Positions 45,891-57,746 of a stretch of DNA of 64,000 nt are shown here, in pieces. The notes under the pieces are model-generated. The model had not been told where the DNA came from. It made no database searches and worked only from the letters and a program-made list of their open reading frames with translations. The number at the start of each line of letters is the position of its first letter. Within the stretch, counting starts at the first letter, position 1. The DNA is from Luscinia megarhynchos (taxonomy: Eukaryota; Chordata; Aves; Passeriformes; Turdidae): contig CM067592.1 in assembly GCA_034336665.1 (NCBI GenBank), positions 34,260,717 through 34,324,716 on the forward strand. Reading direction: 5' to 3'. The position numbers and the translations under genes are program-made.

Positions 45891-47382
45891 GAGTTTTCTT
45901 TATGAATTGGAATGTGAACCTAGATGCACTTCACAGAGGGAATTGCTAGTTATTGATCAGCCTTATCAATTATGAACAAGTTCCTCACCAAGGTTCATGT
46001 TATCCTGGAATTGTGTGAGCCATGAGCATTTTACACGATGAAATCCACTCTTGAAGAGATCATTAAGTCCTTTGTCTCTCATGGGTGTATAAACCATGTG
46101 TATTTTCATTAGCTGCATATAGTCCTTTTGATTTCGGTTGGATTGCTTGCATAAATGAAGTTATACAGACCTGTGAGTTTTTGAAGAGCAGAGCCACTGG
46201 GGAAAAGATACAGCATATAAAAGCCAGGAAATTTAAAATGAGGTGGAGGTGAAGGTAGCATGTAATGACAATAGATGATTATGTGCTCTAGTTATGGACA
46301 AGTAGGTTGCAAGTTTCATTTTTCCTCCAATAAATAAGTAGCCATAGATGATTTCTTTCCTGACAGCCTGATTGTTATCATTCAGGGACTCACTGAATAC
46401 AGTGGGCATCCTCCAGGGCAGGTTCTTGAGAGCTCCTGCATGAGTGAAGGATAAAACTCCATAAAAATAGATAAAGCAACAGAAGAGCAAGGTATTATAT
46501 GATACTGTGAACTGGAGTGAAAGCAGGCATTGGATAATGTAATTTGGATTGTTTCATATTTAATTAACTAACAGTTGATTGAAAAATTCTGCCTGAAGTG
46601 AAATAGTACTGGGTATTACAAAATCTCCAGCAGTGTGAGTGCTTGCAGAATGTCTTAATCTGTCTAAAATCAGAAAAAACCATACTTTTTTTTTTTCCTG
46701 ACAATGCTAGTTATTGATCCCACTTCATTTTGAATTTTTCTATTGTGCACAATTGCTTGTCCACCTCCAATGTCAGTTTGCCAGTTTCTCTTGTGATTTA
46801 TCAATAGCAGTTTCCAGCCAGGAGGTTATTATAGTTCAAGTGGAATTAATGTGGCAAAGGAAGTCTATGGGCTCAATGAACAGAAAGATAGGATTGAATT
46901 ATTACCCAGGAGATGGTGGTTCTCACCCCCTCGCAATGAATTCAGAATCAAGTTGCTCTGACAGCCAAAGGCCAGATTAGTGCTACCTCTATTTTTGCTA
47001 TCAGCTCTAAACCTTTCACAAACAATACATTCATTATTACTGACTCAGGGGGAAAACAAAAAAGAGGCTTCAGCTGTTCACTGACCTGACCTCATCGTGT
47101 ATAGAACAGGGTAGGAAAAAGACACTTACAATGGCAGTATATTAAAAATGAAGTGTGCTGAAAGAAGTGTTGAAACAAGTCAGGTGTTTAGAGAACTGCC
47201 AGCTTATAATTTTTTAGCTGTGTTGAGAAGGAGGGAATAAAATCCAGGCTGGTCATTACAAGAATTTTTACATAAACACAGTGTGTTGACATGGATAAAA
47301 CTCTAGTAAATTAGCATTCTAACTGGAAGCAGAATCAGGTGTGGCTTAATTTACTATAATAATGGTTACAAGTGATTCCCAA
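45891..47382. other. Unrecognised non-coding stretch
   Basis: No gene or transposon recognised. The frames present are under 90 codons. Confidence 0.5.
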
Positions 47383-47415
47383 GATTGAAATGTGATAAAT
47401 AATCACATTTCAATC
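47383..47415. repeat. Perfect 14-bp inverted repeat, 5-nt loop
   Basis: Left arm gattgaaatgtgat (47383-47396), loop aaata, right arm atcacatttcaatc (47402-47415), with no mismatch. It would form a stable hairpin or small cruciform. There is no element of MITE length around it and no obvious target duplication. It could be a precursor-like hairpin, but the stem is much shorter than a microRNA precursor. Confidence 0.9.
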
Positions 47416-50400
47416 GAGAAATGATAAGAACTGGAGAACACACATTAAATGAAGACAAGAAACCACAAAAAAAAGAAAGATCAGCAGTTTTTGGCTTTTG
47501 AAAATTGTATGGAGTCCACAGCTCTTAATACATTTAAAAAGGAGATCTGCTGACATGAGAACAAGCTGTATTCCCATCAATTTGTTTGGTGAGGTGATTT
47601 GCTGGAGAACCTGTATGCCTGCCTTTTCTGTGTTTCAGAAAGCAATGGGTCTTTTTGTCAGCACATTGGCAAGATCTTGCACCTCTGTCTCTGAGGGAAC
47701 CAGCTCCACAGAACTCAGGGAAATTGAGAGGTAGGAGATGTTACTGGTATTGTAGGTAAGGTAAGTTGGATTTCTACCCAGTTCCTGCAATGTGGTCAAG
47801 CACAGTACTCGGGAAAGGCAGTACTTACTGTAACTGTTTAGGCTCTGTGTGTGCTGACTGGCTTACAAAATGGAAGAAGAAAAATTTTGCTTGTGCTTCA
47901 TCCTTTACCTCTTTCTCTGTTCAGATGCCAATTTTCAAGACATCTGTAGGAACCTAAGTGCCTTCAGACTCAATCCTGTTGATCAGATTCAATTACATTT
48001 GACAGAAGGGCATAAAAATTGTTAGGAGAGGGCAAGTAGACAGCAGGACAGAGACAACTGAAAAATGTGGAATCCTAAAGAATAACACAATGCCTGCTGT
48101 AAGTACATGTGAATTTTCAGGTAAAACAAGGACGAAAGCAAAGGCATAAAATAATAGACTGATGAGAAATGTCCTGGTGGGTCTTTTTCTTTGGAAAATA
48201 AGGAATTGACGAGGTAGTGTAAGAAATCCTATAGCAATCAACCCATCCCCTTTTTTGCTGCCTATGATGGCAGCACAAATCACAAGGCACACATGGAAGA
48301 GCTCTTTGCAAAATCCTTGCAAGAAGTGCTGTACCAGAGTAAAATGGGATTATTGGATTAAGACTAACTAGTCTGTGGTATAAAAACAAAAAGAGGTGTA
48401 ACTGCATAGCAGCTTTTCTTATGTCTTAACCAAACGTTACAAGACAGATACTAAAATTACAAAAAATGGAATCACTGTGGAAATATAAAATGAATGGAAT
48501 TTCCATGGTCTATCATCATGTGTATGTTCATACATTTCTCCACAGCTACTAACTTGTAGACAGACAAAATACTTTTCTTATTCAGATAGATTGGTCTATT
48601 CTGATGTCTGAAGAAAAGGCAGAAATTAACACCACCTCTATTATTTATTTACAAATAAATTCTTCTGGCCATTATTTACATAATTTCAATCTTTGCAGTG
48701 TTCATAAAACATGGTAAATTCAAAAAAATATCTAAGCTTAACTCCTGCAATATTAACTTTGAGAGTGCCACAAGAGAATAAATCGCATCAGAATAGATTA
48801 ATTTTCTTTGGAAATTTCCCTGCAGAACATTAGGATTGGCCATAACAACGCTTGAATTCAAGTAATTTGACATCAGTGTGGAAAGGATCTTGTTCAAGAG
48901 GTTTTAAATATAATGATCATATTGTCAACCTTTATAATGTAAATTTCATGACAATTTGAGCTTTGCAGCAAATGCTGTCTTGTCAAATCCATTTTTTGAA
49001 ATATATATTAAGGAAATGCATTTTTGTGTAGAAGGAACATTAAAGGAATTAATGAAACTCTTCTTTTTTGCTTCTGATTTAAGGCACTAGCCTTTGCTGC
49101 TGCTGCAGTGGCAACTGAAGAGCCTACTGCCAGTAATGGGTCACACAACAGAAGACAGTGCATCTTGAAAAAGTTTGAACAGTATGAAATTTGACTCAGG
49201 AAGGCAAAGCACTGACATCATGACCTCATCCATCTTCAATGAGAGAAATGCACGAATTCCTTTTGCTGAGGAGCATACACTAATCTTTCTCTGGATCTTG
49301 AGTCAGCTGCAAAAATGGAAATCCATGACTTGTAGGCTCATGAACTTTTCGTATATTCCACTCAGTCTCTACTTTTGTTTTTTCTTACCTGAAGCTGGAG
49401 GTGAACAGTTCTTTTGCCTAACTCATCTAAAATGCTCTGTGACAGTCATGTTTGTGTATTGACTTTTCTAGTCTCGCGTGCTTCTTTTATTTTTTCTTCT
49501 TATAATTTTTTAAACTGATTTTGGTCACTTGACTACCAAACTGTGATTGGTCAAATGTGAAAGTGTTTCTTTTTATGAGAGTGGAGTAGTCTTCTGTGAC
49601 TTTTTTATATATGTGTTTTCTCAGCCCATCCCTGTGGCTCTGCATTTGCTCAAGAGATATAGGTTGTTATTACACCATTTCCTTTCCAAATTAGATAATT
49701 TTCATCTCCCTGGAAAGCATGAAAGGTATATGATAGTCTGTGCTTTGGTCTTCCCATATTCACTTTTGGTCTGTTGTACACATTCTTTTGCCTTTAGAGG
49801 TAGATATCCTTACCTCATCAGAGCAATAATTAGCTCAAGGTTCATACCTCCCACAATGTCTCAATTAGGGTTGTTAAACCTTAAAACTTTCTTTCTTGTT
49901 CTTTAATAAAAATACCCCCACTGTAACTGATTATTCAAATTTACTACTCTTACAGGTCTCAAGCATGTAGAGAAGTAAGAGTAAAAAATATATTGACTTC
50001 TGAGGAAATCAGGGTTTTTATAATGATTGTGTGATTGGGTAGGTTCTGCCAAGAGGTTAAGTAATTTGGAATTAACAGATGAGCATATATGAAATAAAGC
50101 AGTAGCATTCAAGTGCCCACAAGCTGTAGGCTCAGCTTTGTGGGCTGTGAAACTAATACCTATTTCACTGTTATTCACAGTGGGTGGCATGTGCTATATT
50201 CAGATGTTGGCACTTTAATTTGTGTTGCTCACTTCACGTACATTTCAGTTTTATTTTATTTTAAGACTGCTACTTAATAGTCTACAGTTCTATATTTTTA
50301 GATCTTATAGTACATTTAGAAGGCTAAGATAAAATTTAATAAGAATACAAATCTATGTCCAAAACAAGTGTTTGTTTCATGTCAAACGCTAATTAACATA

Positions 50401-50661
50401 ATTAATACTGATTAAAAAATAAAAAGACTTTAATTAATAATTTAACAGAATTGAATACTGTTTGAGCAAAGCGCAGAAAACAGACCCGTGAGTAGTTTTC
50501 TTTACTAAAATAAAGTAACTTCTAAAGCTGAGTTCCTGCTGAAGAGTTTCCGAGGATTGTGCATCTTAACAGTCACCTCTCCTTTCAGCCTATTTAAAAT
50601 TTCTTCCTTTTAAAAATAATAATGACAACAATGATTATGATAATAACACTAATAACACTTC
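47416..50661. other. Unrecognised non-coding stretch
   Basis: No gene or transposon is recognised. The largest frames are 119 codons (plus, 49547-49906) and 109 codons (minus, 47993-48322). Both are rich in hydrophobic residues encoded by T-rich DNA and neither shows a domain. Confidence 0.5.
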
Positions 50662-50724
50662 TACTACTACTGCTACTACTACTGCTACTACTACTACTAC
50701 TACCACCACCACCACCACCACTAC
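50662..50724. repeat. In-phase triplet array (TAC/TGC)14(CAC)6 TAC
   Basis: Twenty-one triplets without phase break: TAC3, TGC, TAC3, TGC, TAC6, CAC6, TAC. The TAC-with-TGC-interruption pattern is shared with the array at 32446. Imperfect AAT/AAC triplets lie just upstream (50610-50655). Confidence 0.97.
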
Positions 50725-52639
50725 ATTATACTCTCATGACTTATATACTCACTGAAGCATGAATCCATAAAATATTTACCAAGAAAATGTCAAAGTGCTG
50801 CTGAACTGGAAGTAGGTAATTGACTTCATAGGCCAGTCACAAATTTTATGCCGCATGTCGTTCATCACCAGTATTTTCTTTATTCTAGTGAGAAGTCCTT
50901 TGGAACAAACTCTCCAGAAGAAATTAAGTGCTCAATATATTGATATAAAAATAATAAGTCAAATATGTTAAGAGAAATTTAAATGAATTACTGAACTTCT
51001 TGTAAATATCAATGTGATACCTAGCACATAACTTCCTATTTATTTTAATTATTTTAGCCCTTGTAGAAACCTGATATTTAAACAAACTGCAGTGTTTTAA
51101 ATATTCTTCGAGAAATTTATTGTTATAAATGTTAGCTCTTCTTGTAACTCAAAACCAAGTTTAATTTTCATGTGAGACTGATAAAAATATGAGATTAGAA
51201 ATTCAAAGCATGGCCTGAATGGTATGAATATAGAACAAGACATGAGTAGTCCATGTCTTCTGTTGTTGAAATAAAAGTAAATAGTGGTGAAACATCACGG
51301 TTTGGCAATTCATGCCAGCTGATTCATGAGGTAATAGTAAATGCCTGTTAATCACTGACTCGTTCTCTGTTCACAAGCATGGTGTTTAGTTAGATTAGAA
51401 GCAAATGAACTAAATGACAAAGTATGAAATTATACATTAACCTTGAGATTATTTTGTTTCTAAATTTCTCAGATGGAGAAGAAATTTATGCCACAATAAA
51501 ATGAGATATTGTGCTTATAGAGGAATGGAATTTACTAAGATATGAGAATAATCTTTTTAGTAATTTGATAAGTTTTCTTTAGAAAAGTTAACATTAATCT
51601 CCAAATGCTGAAAGTAGAGGGTACTTTTTCTAGTATTTTTTAACATCCCCAGTTTGTCCCAGCTGCTTAATTGAATTTTTGTCGAGATTAGACTAGATCT
51701 GCAGTTAGCAATCTCTACCATTTTAACACAAATACATCATTGCCAATGGCAGCAGAATAAGAGCTATGGTATTTCAGAGTATACATTTGATACCTTTGTT
51801 AGTAAATGTAAAAGAGAGGAATGAAAGAGTGAACCATACCTTCAGAAATCACTAAGGTGATTGAAGGTATTGACATGCAGTATTTACTGACTTAAGTATA
51901 AGCATTCTGTTTTTTGCCTGTAATGGAGAAGGAGAAGAAAGTATCAAGCCAATGTATTTTTTCTATCAGTTCACCCATTTCAGAATGCAGTGCGAAGACC
52001 TTTCCTGCTAATTTAATGTACTACTCACAACATAGATGAACGGTATCTTCATCAGTGATGAGGAATAATATATTAGGAAAGTTATCACCAACATTTTTAT
52101 GAATGTTTGCCAAGTGTTATCACATTCATTATGAAATGAGTATAAGTAAGACCAGCTTTTATGAACTTCAAAGTTTTAATGAACTATTCCTGAAATCAGG
52201 AAACGTGTGAGTTCTTCACAAACTGCTGTTAAGACCTATCTGTCTAAAAGCATTTGGTTTTTTCTATGTTCATTTAATGGATGTGAAGAAATGATATCTT
52301 TAATATCTTGTCTGGAAACAAATCACAATTAAATGATTAAGGGTTGGGTTCACAATACAATGATATGCAATATTACACAGACTTTCCTGTAAGAGAAAAA
52401 TATCCAAATTCCAAGCTGGGGCACTCTGATTCTTCTCTTTTGCAAAAATGAAGAGTATTGCTCTGTTTACCCAAATTCCATAATGTCTACATCAGTACAT
52501 GTGCACAGGGCAGATAGTAATGGTGGCAACTTGTCAGTAGTGGAGATATTTTAATATCTTCAAGAAGAGGAATTTTTTGAGAAAGATAAACTGACTAAAG
52601 TTAGCCTCCTTCTAAATCTGAGTATGTTCTGTGTAGGTG
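50725..52639. other. AT-rich unrecognised stretch
   Basis: No gene, transposon or long tandem repeat is recognised. Confidence 0.55.
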
Positions 52640-53740
52640 AATCATGGAATCATAGAATCAGTAAGGCCTGGGTTAGAAAGGGACCTTAAAGACCATCTTG
52701 TTCCAATTCCTCTGCCACCGGATGGATACTTGTCGCACCAGACCAGGTTGTTCAGAGCCCCATCCAGCTGGCTCTTGGACACATCAAGAGATGAGGCATC
52801 CACAATTTCCCTGTCAACCTGTTCCAGTGACTACCCCCAAGAATAAGGTAAACATACCCTCTTTCTGTTTGAAGTCATTGCCTTTGACCTGTCACTACAT
52901 GTTGTATGAAGTCTCTCTCCATCTTTCCTACACACTCCTTTCAGAGCCTTGGAAGGGCGCCAGTCAGACCATCCCGAAGTCTTCTCTTCTCCAGCTCCAA
53001 TTCACTCACCTTCTTCTCATATGGAAGGTTCTCCATCCCTCCAATTATTTTTGTGGTCTCCTTTGGACTCTCTCCTACAGGTCCATGTCCTTCCTGTGCA
53101 GGGACCCCAGGGCTGGATGCAGGGTTCCAGCTGGGGTCTCATAGAGCAGAGCAGAGCAGAGCAGAGCAGAGCAGAGCAGAGCAGAAGGCCAGAATCCCCT
53201 CCCTACCCTGCTGCCCACACTGCTTTGGATGCAGCCCAGGGCATATTTGGCTTTCTGGGCTGCAAGTGCTTGTGGTTACGTCATGTCCAGCTTTTTATTC
53301 ACCAGCACCCCCAAGTCCTTCTAGCAGGGCTGCTCTGATCTGCTCATCCCCAGCCTGTGCTGATACCAGGGATTGCCCTAACCCAGGTGAACCCAGGTGC
53401 CTTGGTCTCGTTATTTTCATGAACCCCACGGCTCACTTTCTAAGCTTGTTCAAGTGTCTCTGCATGCCATCCTATCCTATGTCAACTGTGTCACTCAGGT
53501 TGGTGTTAAATTTGCTGAGAATGCACTTGTTTCCTTTGTCATGGTCATTGATGAAGGTATTAAATAATATTGGCCATGGTTTGGACCCCTGAGGGACACC
53601 ACTTGTCACTGATGTCTATCACGATTCTGAGCTGCTGTCCACTACCCTCTGGATACATCTGTCCAATCCAGACCATATTCACCAAACAGTCCACTCGTCA
53701 AATCCTTCTCTCTCTAATTCTAAGATGTTGTGGGTGGATG
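52640..53740 (-). mobile_element. CR1 LINE, antisense, partial reverse transcriptase to 3' end
   Basis: On the plus strand the copy starts with the reverse-complemented tail (atcatggaatcatagaatca) and continues through phrases such as ccccatccagctggctcttg, gtccatgtccttcctgtgca and gggctggatgcagggttcca. On the minus strand the reverse-transcriptase palm is readable: PILFNTFINDHDKGNKCILS (about 53575-53515), after which KFNTNLSD stands where active CR1 has an F-A-D-D catalytic box. The catalytic aspartates are therefore gone. Many stops and shifts interrupt the frame. The copy is longer and older-looking than the one at 44.5 kb and is 5'-truncated near 53740. The 228-codon plus frame over it (52906-53592) is an antisense artefact. 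Confidence 0.9.
53143..53185. repeat. (AGAGC)n microsatellite inside the CR1 copy
   Basis: About 8.6 units of AGAGC lie within the antisense CR1, at a site where CR1 copies normally carry a single agagcagag-like word. The array appears to have grown from the element's own sequence. Confidence 0.95.
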
Positions 53741-54084
53741 TCTCCAGATTCACAGGAACTCCAGAGAAAGAAAAGCACACAGTCAGATCCTTGTTATCTA
53801 ACCTGAACATGGCACTGCAAGGAGGTGACATGCTGCACAGGGGGCATCGAACAGACTCTGCCACTCCATGCTTCACATCCTGTTCTGATTGTAGAGGATT
53901 ATACAGTCTTTTATTTCAACAGAGCAGAGCAACAGAATGGCAGTGTTGGACTCTGCTTCAGCAGTGACCTACAGCAAATAGAGACAATGGAAGGAGAAGA
54001 GCAAAGGCCATCCCTTGTTTCAGGGTCTCAGGGAACAAAGGAGGGAGTGGCAGAATATCCAATTGTATTTAGCATGCAGCCAAT
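53741..54084. other. Unrecognised flank of the assembly gap
   Basis: GC-richer than the distal flank, with frames on both strands but no recognised element. It may belong to another repeat that continues into the gap. Confidence 0.4.
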
Positions 54085-54184
54085 NNNNNNNNNNNNNNNN
54101 NNNNNNNNNNNNNNNNNNNNNNNNNNNNNNNNNNNNNNNNNNNNNNNNNNNNNNNNNNNNNNNNNNNNNNNNNNNNNNNNNNNN
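54085..54184. other. Assembly gap (100 N)
   Basis: Exactly 100 N. A round number of this kind usually marks a gap of unknown real length. Frames that run through it are meaningless. Confidence 0.99.
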
Positions 54185-54915
54185 ATATAGTATGTCAGTC
54201 TCTAGCAATATAATTCTTCACAAGGGTGCTGTGAAATTTATCAGTACTTATGAACTAGGAAAAGTAGATGTTCCTAAAGTTTTTTGGGGTTTTTTGCCTT
54301 TTTAAAGTGCTAAGGATGTGATCTGCTGTGTATCTCAAAAGAGAAGCTGGGATTTTTTTCATGTGTTTTGTCTCTTCTTGCATGGTAGCTGAACTCACCA
54401 CAAAAAATAAGAACTGTAGGTACCACAGTGGCATGTCCTTCCATGTTTACCTGCTTCAGATAGTGAAGTTTATATGTGGTGAGAGGTTTCCTGGACACTT
54501 CTGTCACTGACAAGTACAATTCAGGCAGCTCTCCTTCCCCTTCCTGTGTCATTTATGGCAGAATAGTGTATCTAGCTGAGAAAGTGATCAGCCAAATACC
54601 AGAAATTTCTCAAGGTCATCTGAAATCATATTTTCTTCCCTTATACAAGACCAAATATTGTTTTGGAGCAGCTGAGAGGATACTGGAGAAGGGACATTGA
54701 AAGGGTACCAGGGGAGGAAGGGTGTCTTCAAAAGACAGCTGAGCAGTGGACAAGGAATGTAGATTGCCAAATGTTACCTTAAACAAATACCTATGAAATC
54801 TAGATCTGGCTTAAACTAGAGCAAGTGGGGTTTAGAGATAGTGTCTTTCTAGGAATAAAGTTTACCATTTTTTAAAAATAATGGATTGCTTTAATGTTGC
54901 TCAGTGGAAAAAAAA

Positions 54916-54917
<2 letters not shown>
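54185..54917. other. Unrecognised non-coding stretch
   Basis: No gene recognised. Frames under 82 codons lack domains. Confidence 0.5.

Positions 54918-54947
<30 letters not shown>
54918..54947. repeat. (TA)n microsatellite
   Basis: Fifteen uninterrupted TA units. Confidence 0.97.
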
Positions 54948-54952
<5 letters not shown>

Positions 54953-55348
54953 AAAACAGAGCTCTACATACCCTCAGGCAGTTTCAGATGGAAAAGGGAA
55001 ACAAAACCAGAATGAGATGTCGTTGCCAATATGAACCTTTACTGATTAAATTTGATCCTATGAGCTCTGCTGGGAAATACACAAACACTACATAGTAAAC
55101 TTGCTTCAGACACAGCATTGAATAAACTTTACAAAACTATGAATGCTCTTATTAAGAAAAGGCAAAACAGCACTTCCATGGAGGAAAATAGCACGCTGCT
55201 GCTTTATTATAAACCCAGCATAACTTTAGATTTCAGCTGTTGACAGTCTCTTTTGTCTCAGGCTCAGGTCATCTGGTAGAATTAAGGTCTGTGGTTCAAT
55301 ATTCAAGATGTCTGTCAGCTTGATATTAAAATACTGTGATTTGCCTTC
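54948..55348. other. Unrecognised spacer
   Basis: Nothing recognised. Confidence 0.5.
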
Positions 55349-55746
55349 TGTCATGGCTTAGGAATGATATGGGTCAATTTAGTGTTCTCAATGAAACAGC
55401 CCAAATTGTGATCTGCTTGCTTACTCACTCCCCCATCTGCATCCCCCAGAAGCAGGATGGAGAGGAGGATGGGAGGCACAAAGGGTAAGGATCACAGGCT
55501 GAGATAGGAAGAAATTACTGGAAAACAACAAGAAATAAGAAAATAAACAGTAACAATATCAGTAATGGAGGGACTGGTGCTATCTGAGTGCTCACTCTGC
55601 TATGCTTCCCGGGTTCAAAGGGACCCCTCATCACATCCCTGGAAAATGACATGAGATGGTACACAATAACCTCTGGTCCTAGCCATGCCTGCTCTAAAAA
55701 TTAACCCTCTCCCTGTCCCTGGCCTGGCCTAGCCAGAACCAGGACA
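55349..55746 (-). mobile_element. Avian ERV LTR-like element, minus strand
   Basis: The plus strand starts tgtcatggcttagg and ends ctagccagaaccaggaca. Reverse-complemented, it begins tgtcctggttctggctagg followed by agagggttaattttt, matching the start of a widespread avian LTR family ('tgtgctggttttggctggg...gttaatttt'). The ends are TG...CA and the length is about 400 bp. No viral coding sequence is attached, so it is a solo LTR or an internally deleted copy. Flanking bases (ccttc and cctag) do not form a clear target duplication, which suggests age. The family match is from memory. Confidence 0.62.
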
Positions 55747-57683
55747 CCTAGTAAAATATTTCCAAGAGGTAGTACTGAAGTCCACAGTAAAAATGCATAT
55801 CAAAAGAGATTTAGGGTCCAAATCTTCTCATTTTATCAATTTCTGAAAGGAAAAAAGTGGAGTAGAAAGTGATCTGCTGCTCTGTTATTTAGACTGAAAA
55901 TATCTGTGATGTGTTAATGAGCTTTGCAATGTGAGAAAACACCTGAAAACACCTTGGCATGAGTGTTATACCACAGCTCTCATACTGGGCTGGCAAGGAA
56001 TACCTTTAGGGAGACCTTCTTCAACATCCTAGCCTATACCAAAATTAGAATAATACAGATATATATTCTGCAGGGATATTCTGAAGGAAACATTTTGTCT
56101 GCAACTGGAAATGTCCTTCACTGACTTCATTCAACTTAATAGAGTATACCACTAGCTGGGATTTTATTTTATTTCACTAATCTAAAGAATCTTCTACATT
56201 CAGAGGAAAGTTGATGGCTTCTTAAAATTGCATACTGTTGATATAGTGTGGAAAACTTCTCTTCCTGAAAACAATATACTACATCTAATGGTAAATCACC
56301 AGCAAATTCCATTATGTTTGTGGGCATGACATGTGATGCTTATTAAATGTAGGAACAAAGCCACTTTATACATCATAATGTTCACATTACAAATTCACTG
56401 CTTATAATGGTGCTGCAAGTGTGTATGCAATTTTTCTGAACTTATGAAATATATTTCTGACACCTCAGGTATTGATGTATGCATGCACGATATTGTCCCA
56501 GTGCAGTAAAGGAGACTTAACTGATGTCTGCAAGATTTGATTTATTACAAGTAAATATGATTGCCTTCATAATCTGATTTTATTATGTTCGGGGCTCTCG
56601 CAGGTAAACTTTTAGTAGAAGGAAGAAGACCAGTTTTATTAAACCAGTCTATTTCTGTAAACCAAATCTCTTCTTGACAAAAAAGAAGAAAAGAGAAAAA
56701 AGAAGTAAGGTCAAGAAGAAGAAGGATTAAGGATGAATTTTTTATGCCAAACTTCATTTCCTCGCATGAATATTCTGGAATGCTGAAAGTTACTTTTTGT
56801 CTCATTTAGACAAGAAGTTGGAGAGCCAACCTGTGTCACTGAACCTCTGTAGAATCAAGGCAAATGCTGCCACTAAAACTTCTGTTGTTGCAACATTATT
56901 TAAATATTGTCTTGGAAGGTCTTGCCATAGACCTGTGTGGAATCAGATCTTAGAGTAATATTCCATACATACTTCTATGCATCATAATTTTTTGTTTGTT
57001 TGGGTTTTCTTAGTATATAAAACGTGACAAATTGCAAAGAACAATTTTTTTTCTTGAGAGGAATTTGGGATTATCAATATTGGCACATTTATGCAAAAAA
57101 ACAGAAAAATATTCTGTATCTTTCCATGCTGGGAAGCCAATTATTATTCAGGTTAAATACTGTCATATTCCCCTGTGCAAGTTAAATTGTTCTCCATATT
57201 GTCCAAAAATCATCTGTAGATAAAAAAAATGTTTTGTTCTCTTTTATATTGATGTAAATTAGTACTGAGACAACCCACATAAGACAATATAGTTGTGGGC
57301 ACCTTATTGTATGAGGGGAAGATAAATAAAGTGATTAATCAAAAGAGCTGTCTAGCCAGTATTTCAGAGAGCTGGAGAGCATCCTTTCCATAAAAACAGG
57401 CAGCAATTTAATAGTTGTTTCATCAGAGTAATTATTGGATTTGAAAGTGATGCCACTTATTGTGAGATACCCTTTCCTGGTAAGACTTTAAAAGCCTGGT
57501 AAGTATCCTACTATACTACACTGTCCAGTTCTGTGACTTATTAGACTATGTATGCTCTTTTTGGCTACTAACAGTTAGACCTCTAAATTTAATGTAAGTC
57601 TTTAACTTGAAAAAAAAATTGAACACAGTGTGGAAAACAATGCTTCAGAGAGTTGGCTTCTTTACTTTTCTGCTCATGTTTAC
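55747..57683. other. Unrecognised non-coding stretch
   Basis: No gene or transposon recognised. AT-rich unique sequence with short frames only. Confidence 0.5.
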
Positions 57684-57746
57684 CAAAACAAAACAAAACA
57701 AAACAAAACAAAACAAAACAAAACAAAACAAAACAAAACAAAAAAA
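57684..57746. repeat. (CAAAA)12 microsatellite
   Basis: Twelve exact CAAAA units followed by three further A. No SINE or processed gene body is visible upstream, so it is called a microsatellite. Confidence 0.98.

Noticed and set aside
47383..47415. microRNA precursor
   Set aside because: The 14-bp stem is well short of a typical precursor and the flanks do not extend the pairing.
52906..53592. 228-codon plus-strand open frame as a gene
   Set aside because: It lies antisense over a CR1 copy and crosses the AGAGC repeat; the real coding signal is on the other strand.
53825..54305. Frames running through the N block
   Set aside because: The sequence is unknown there, so the frames have no meaning.
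57684..57746. Poly-A-like tail of a SINE or processed pseudogene
   Set aside because: The unit is an exact CAAAA repeat and no retroposed body is recognisable upstream.
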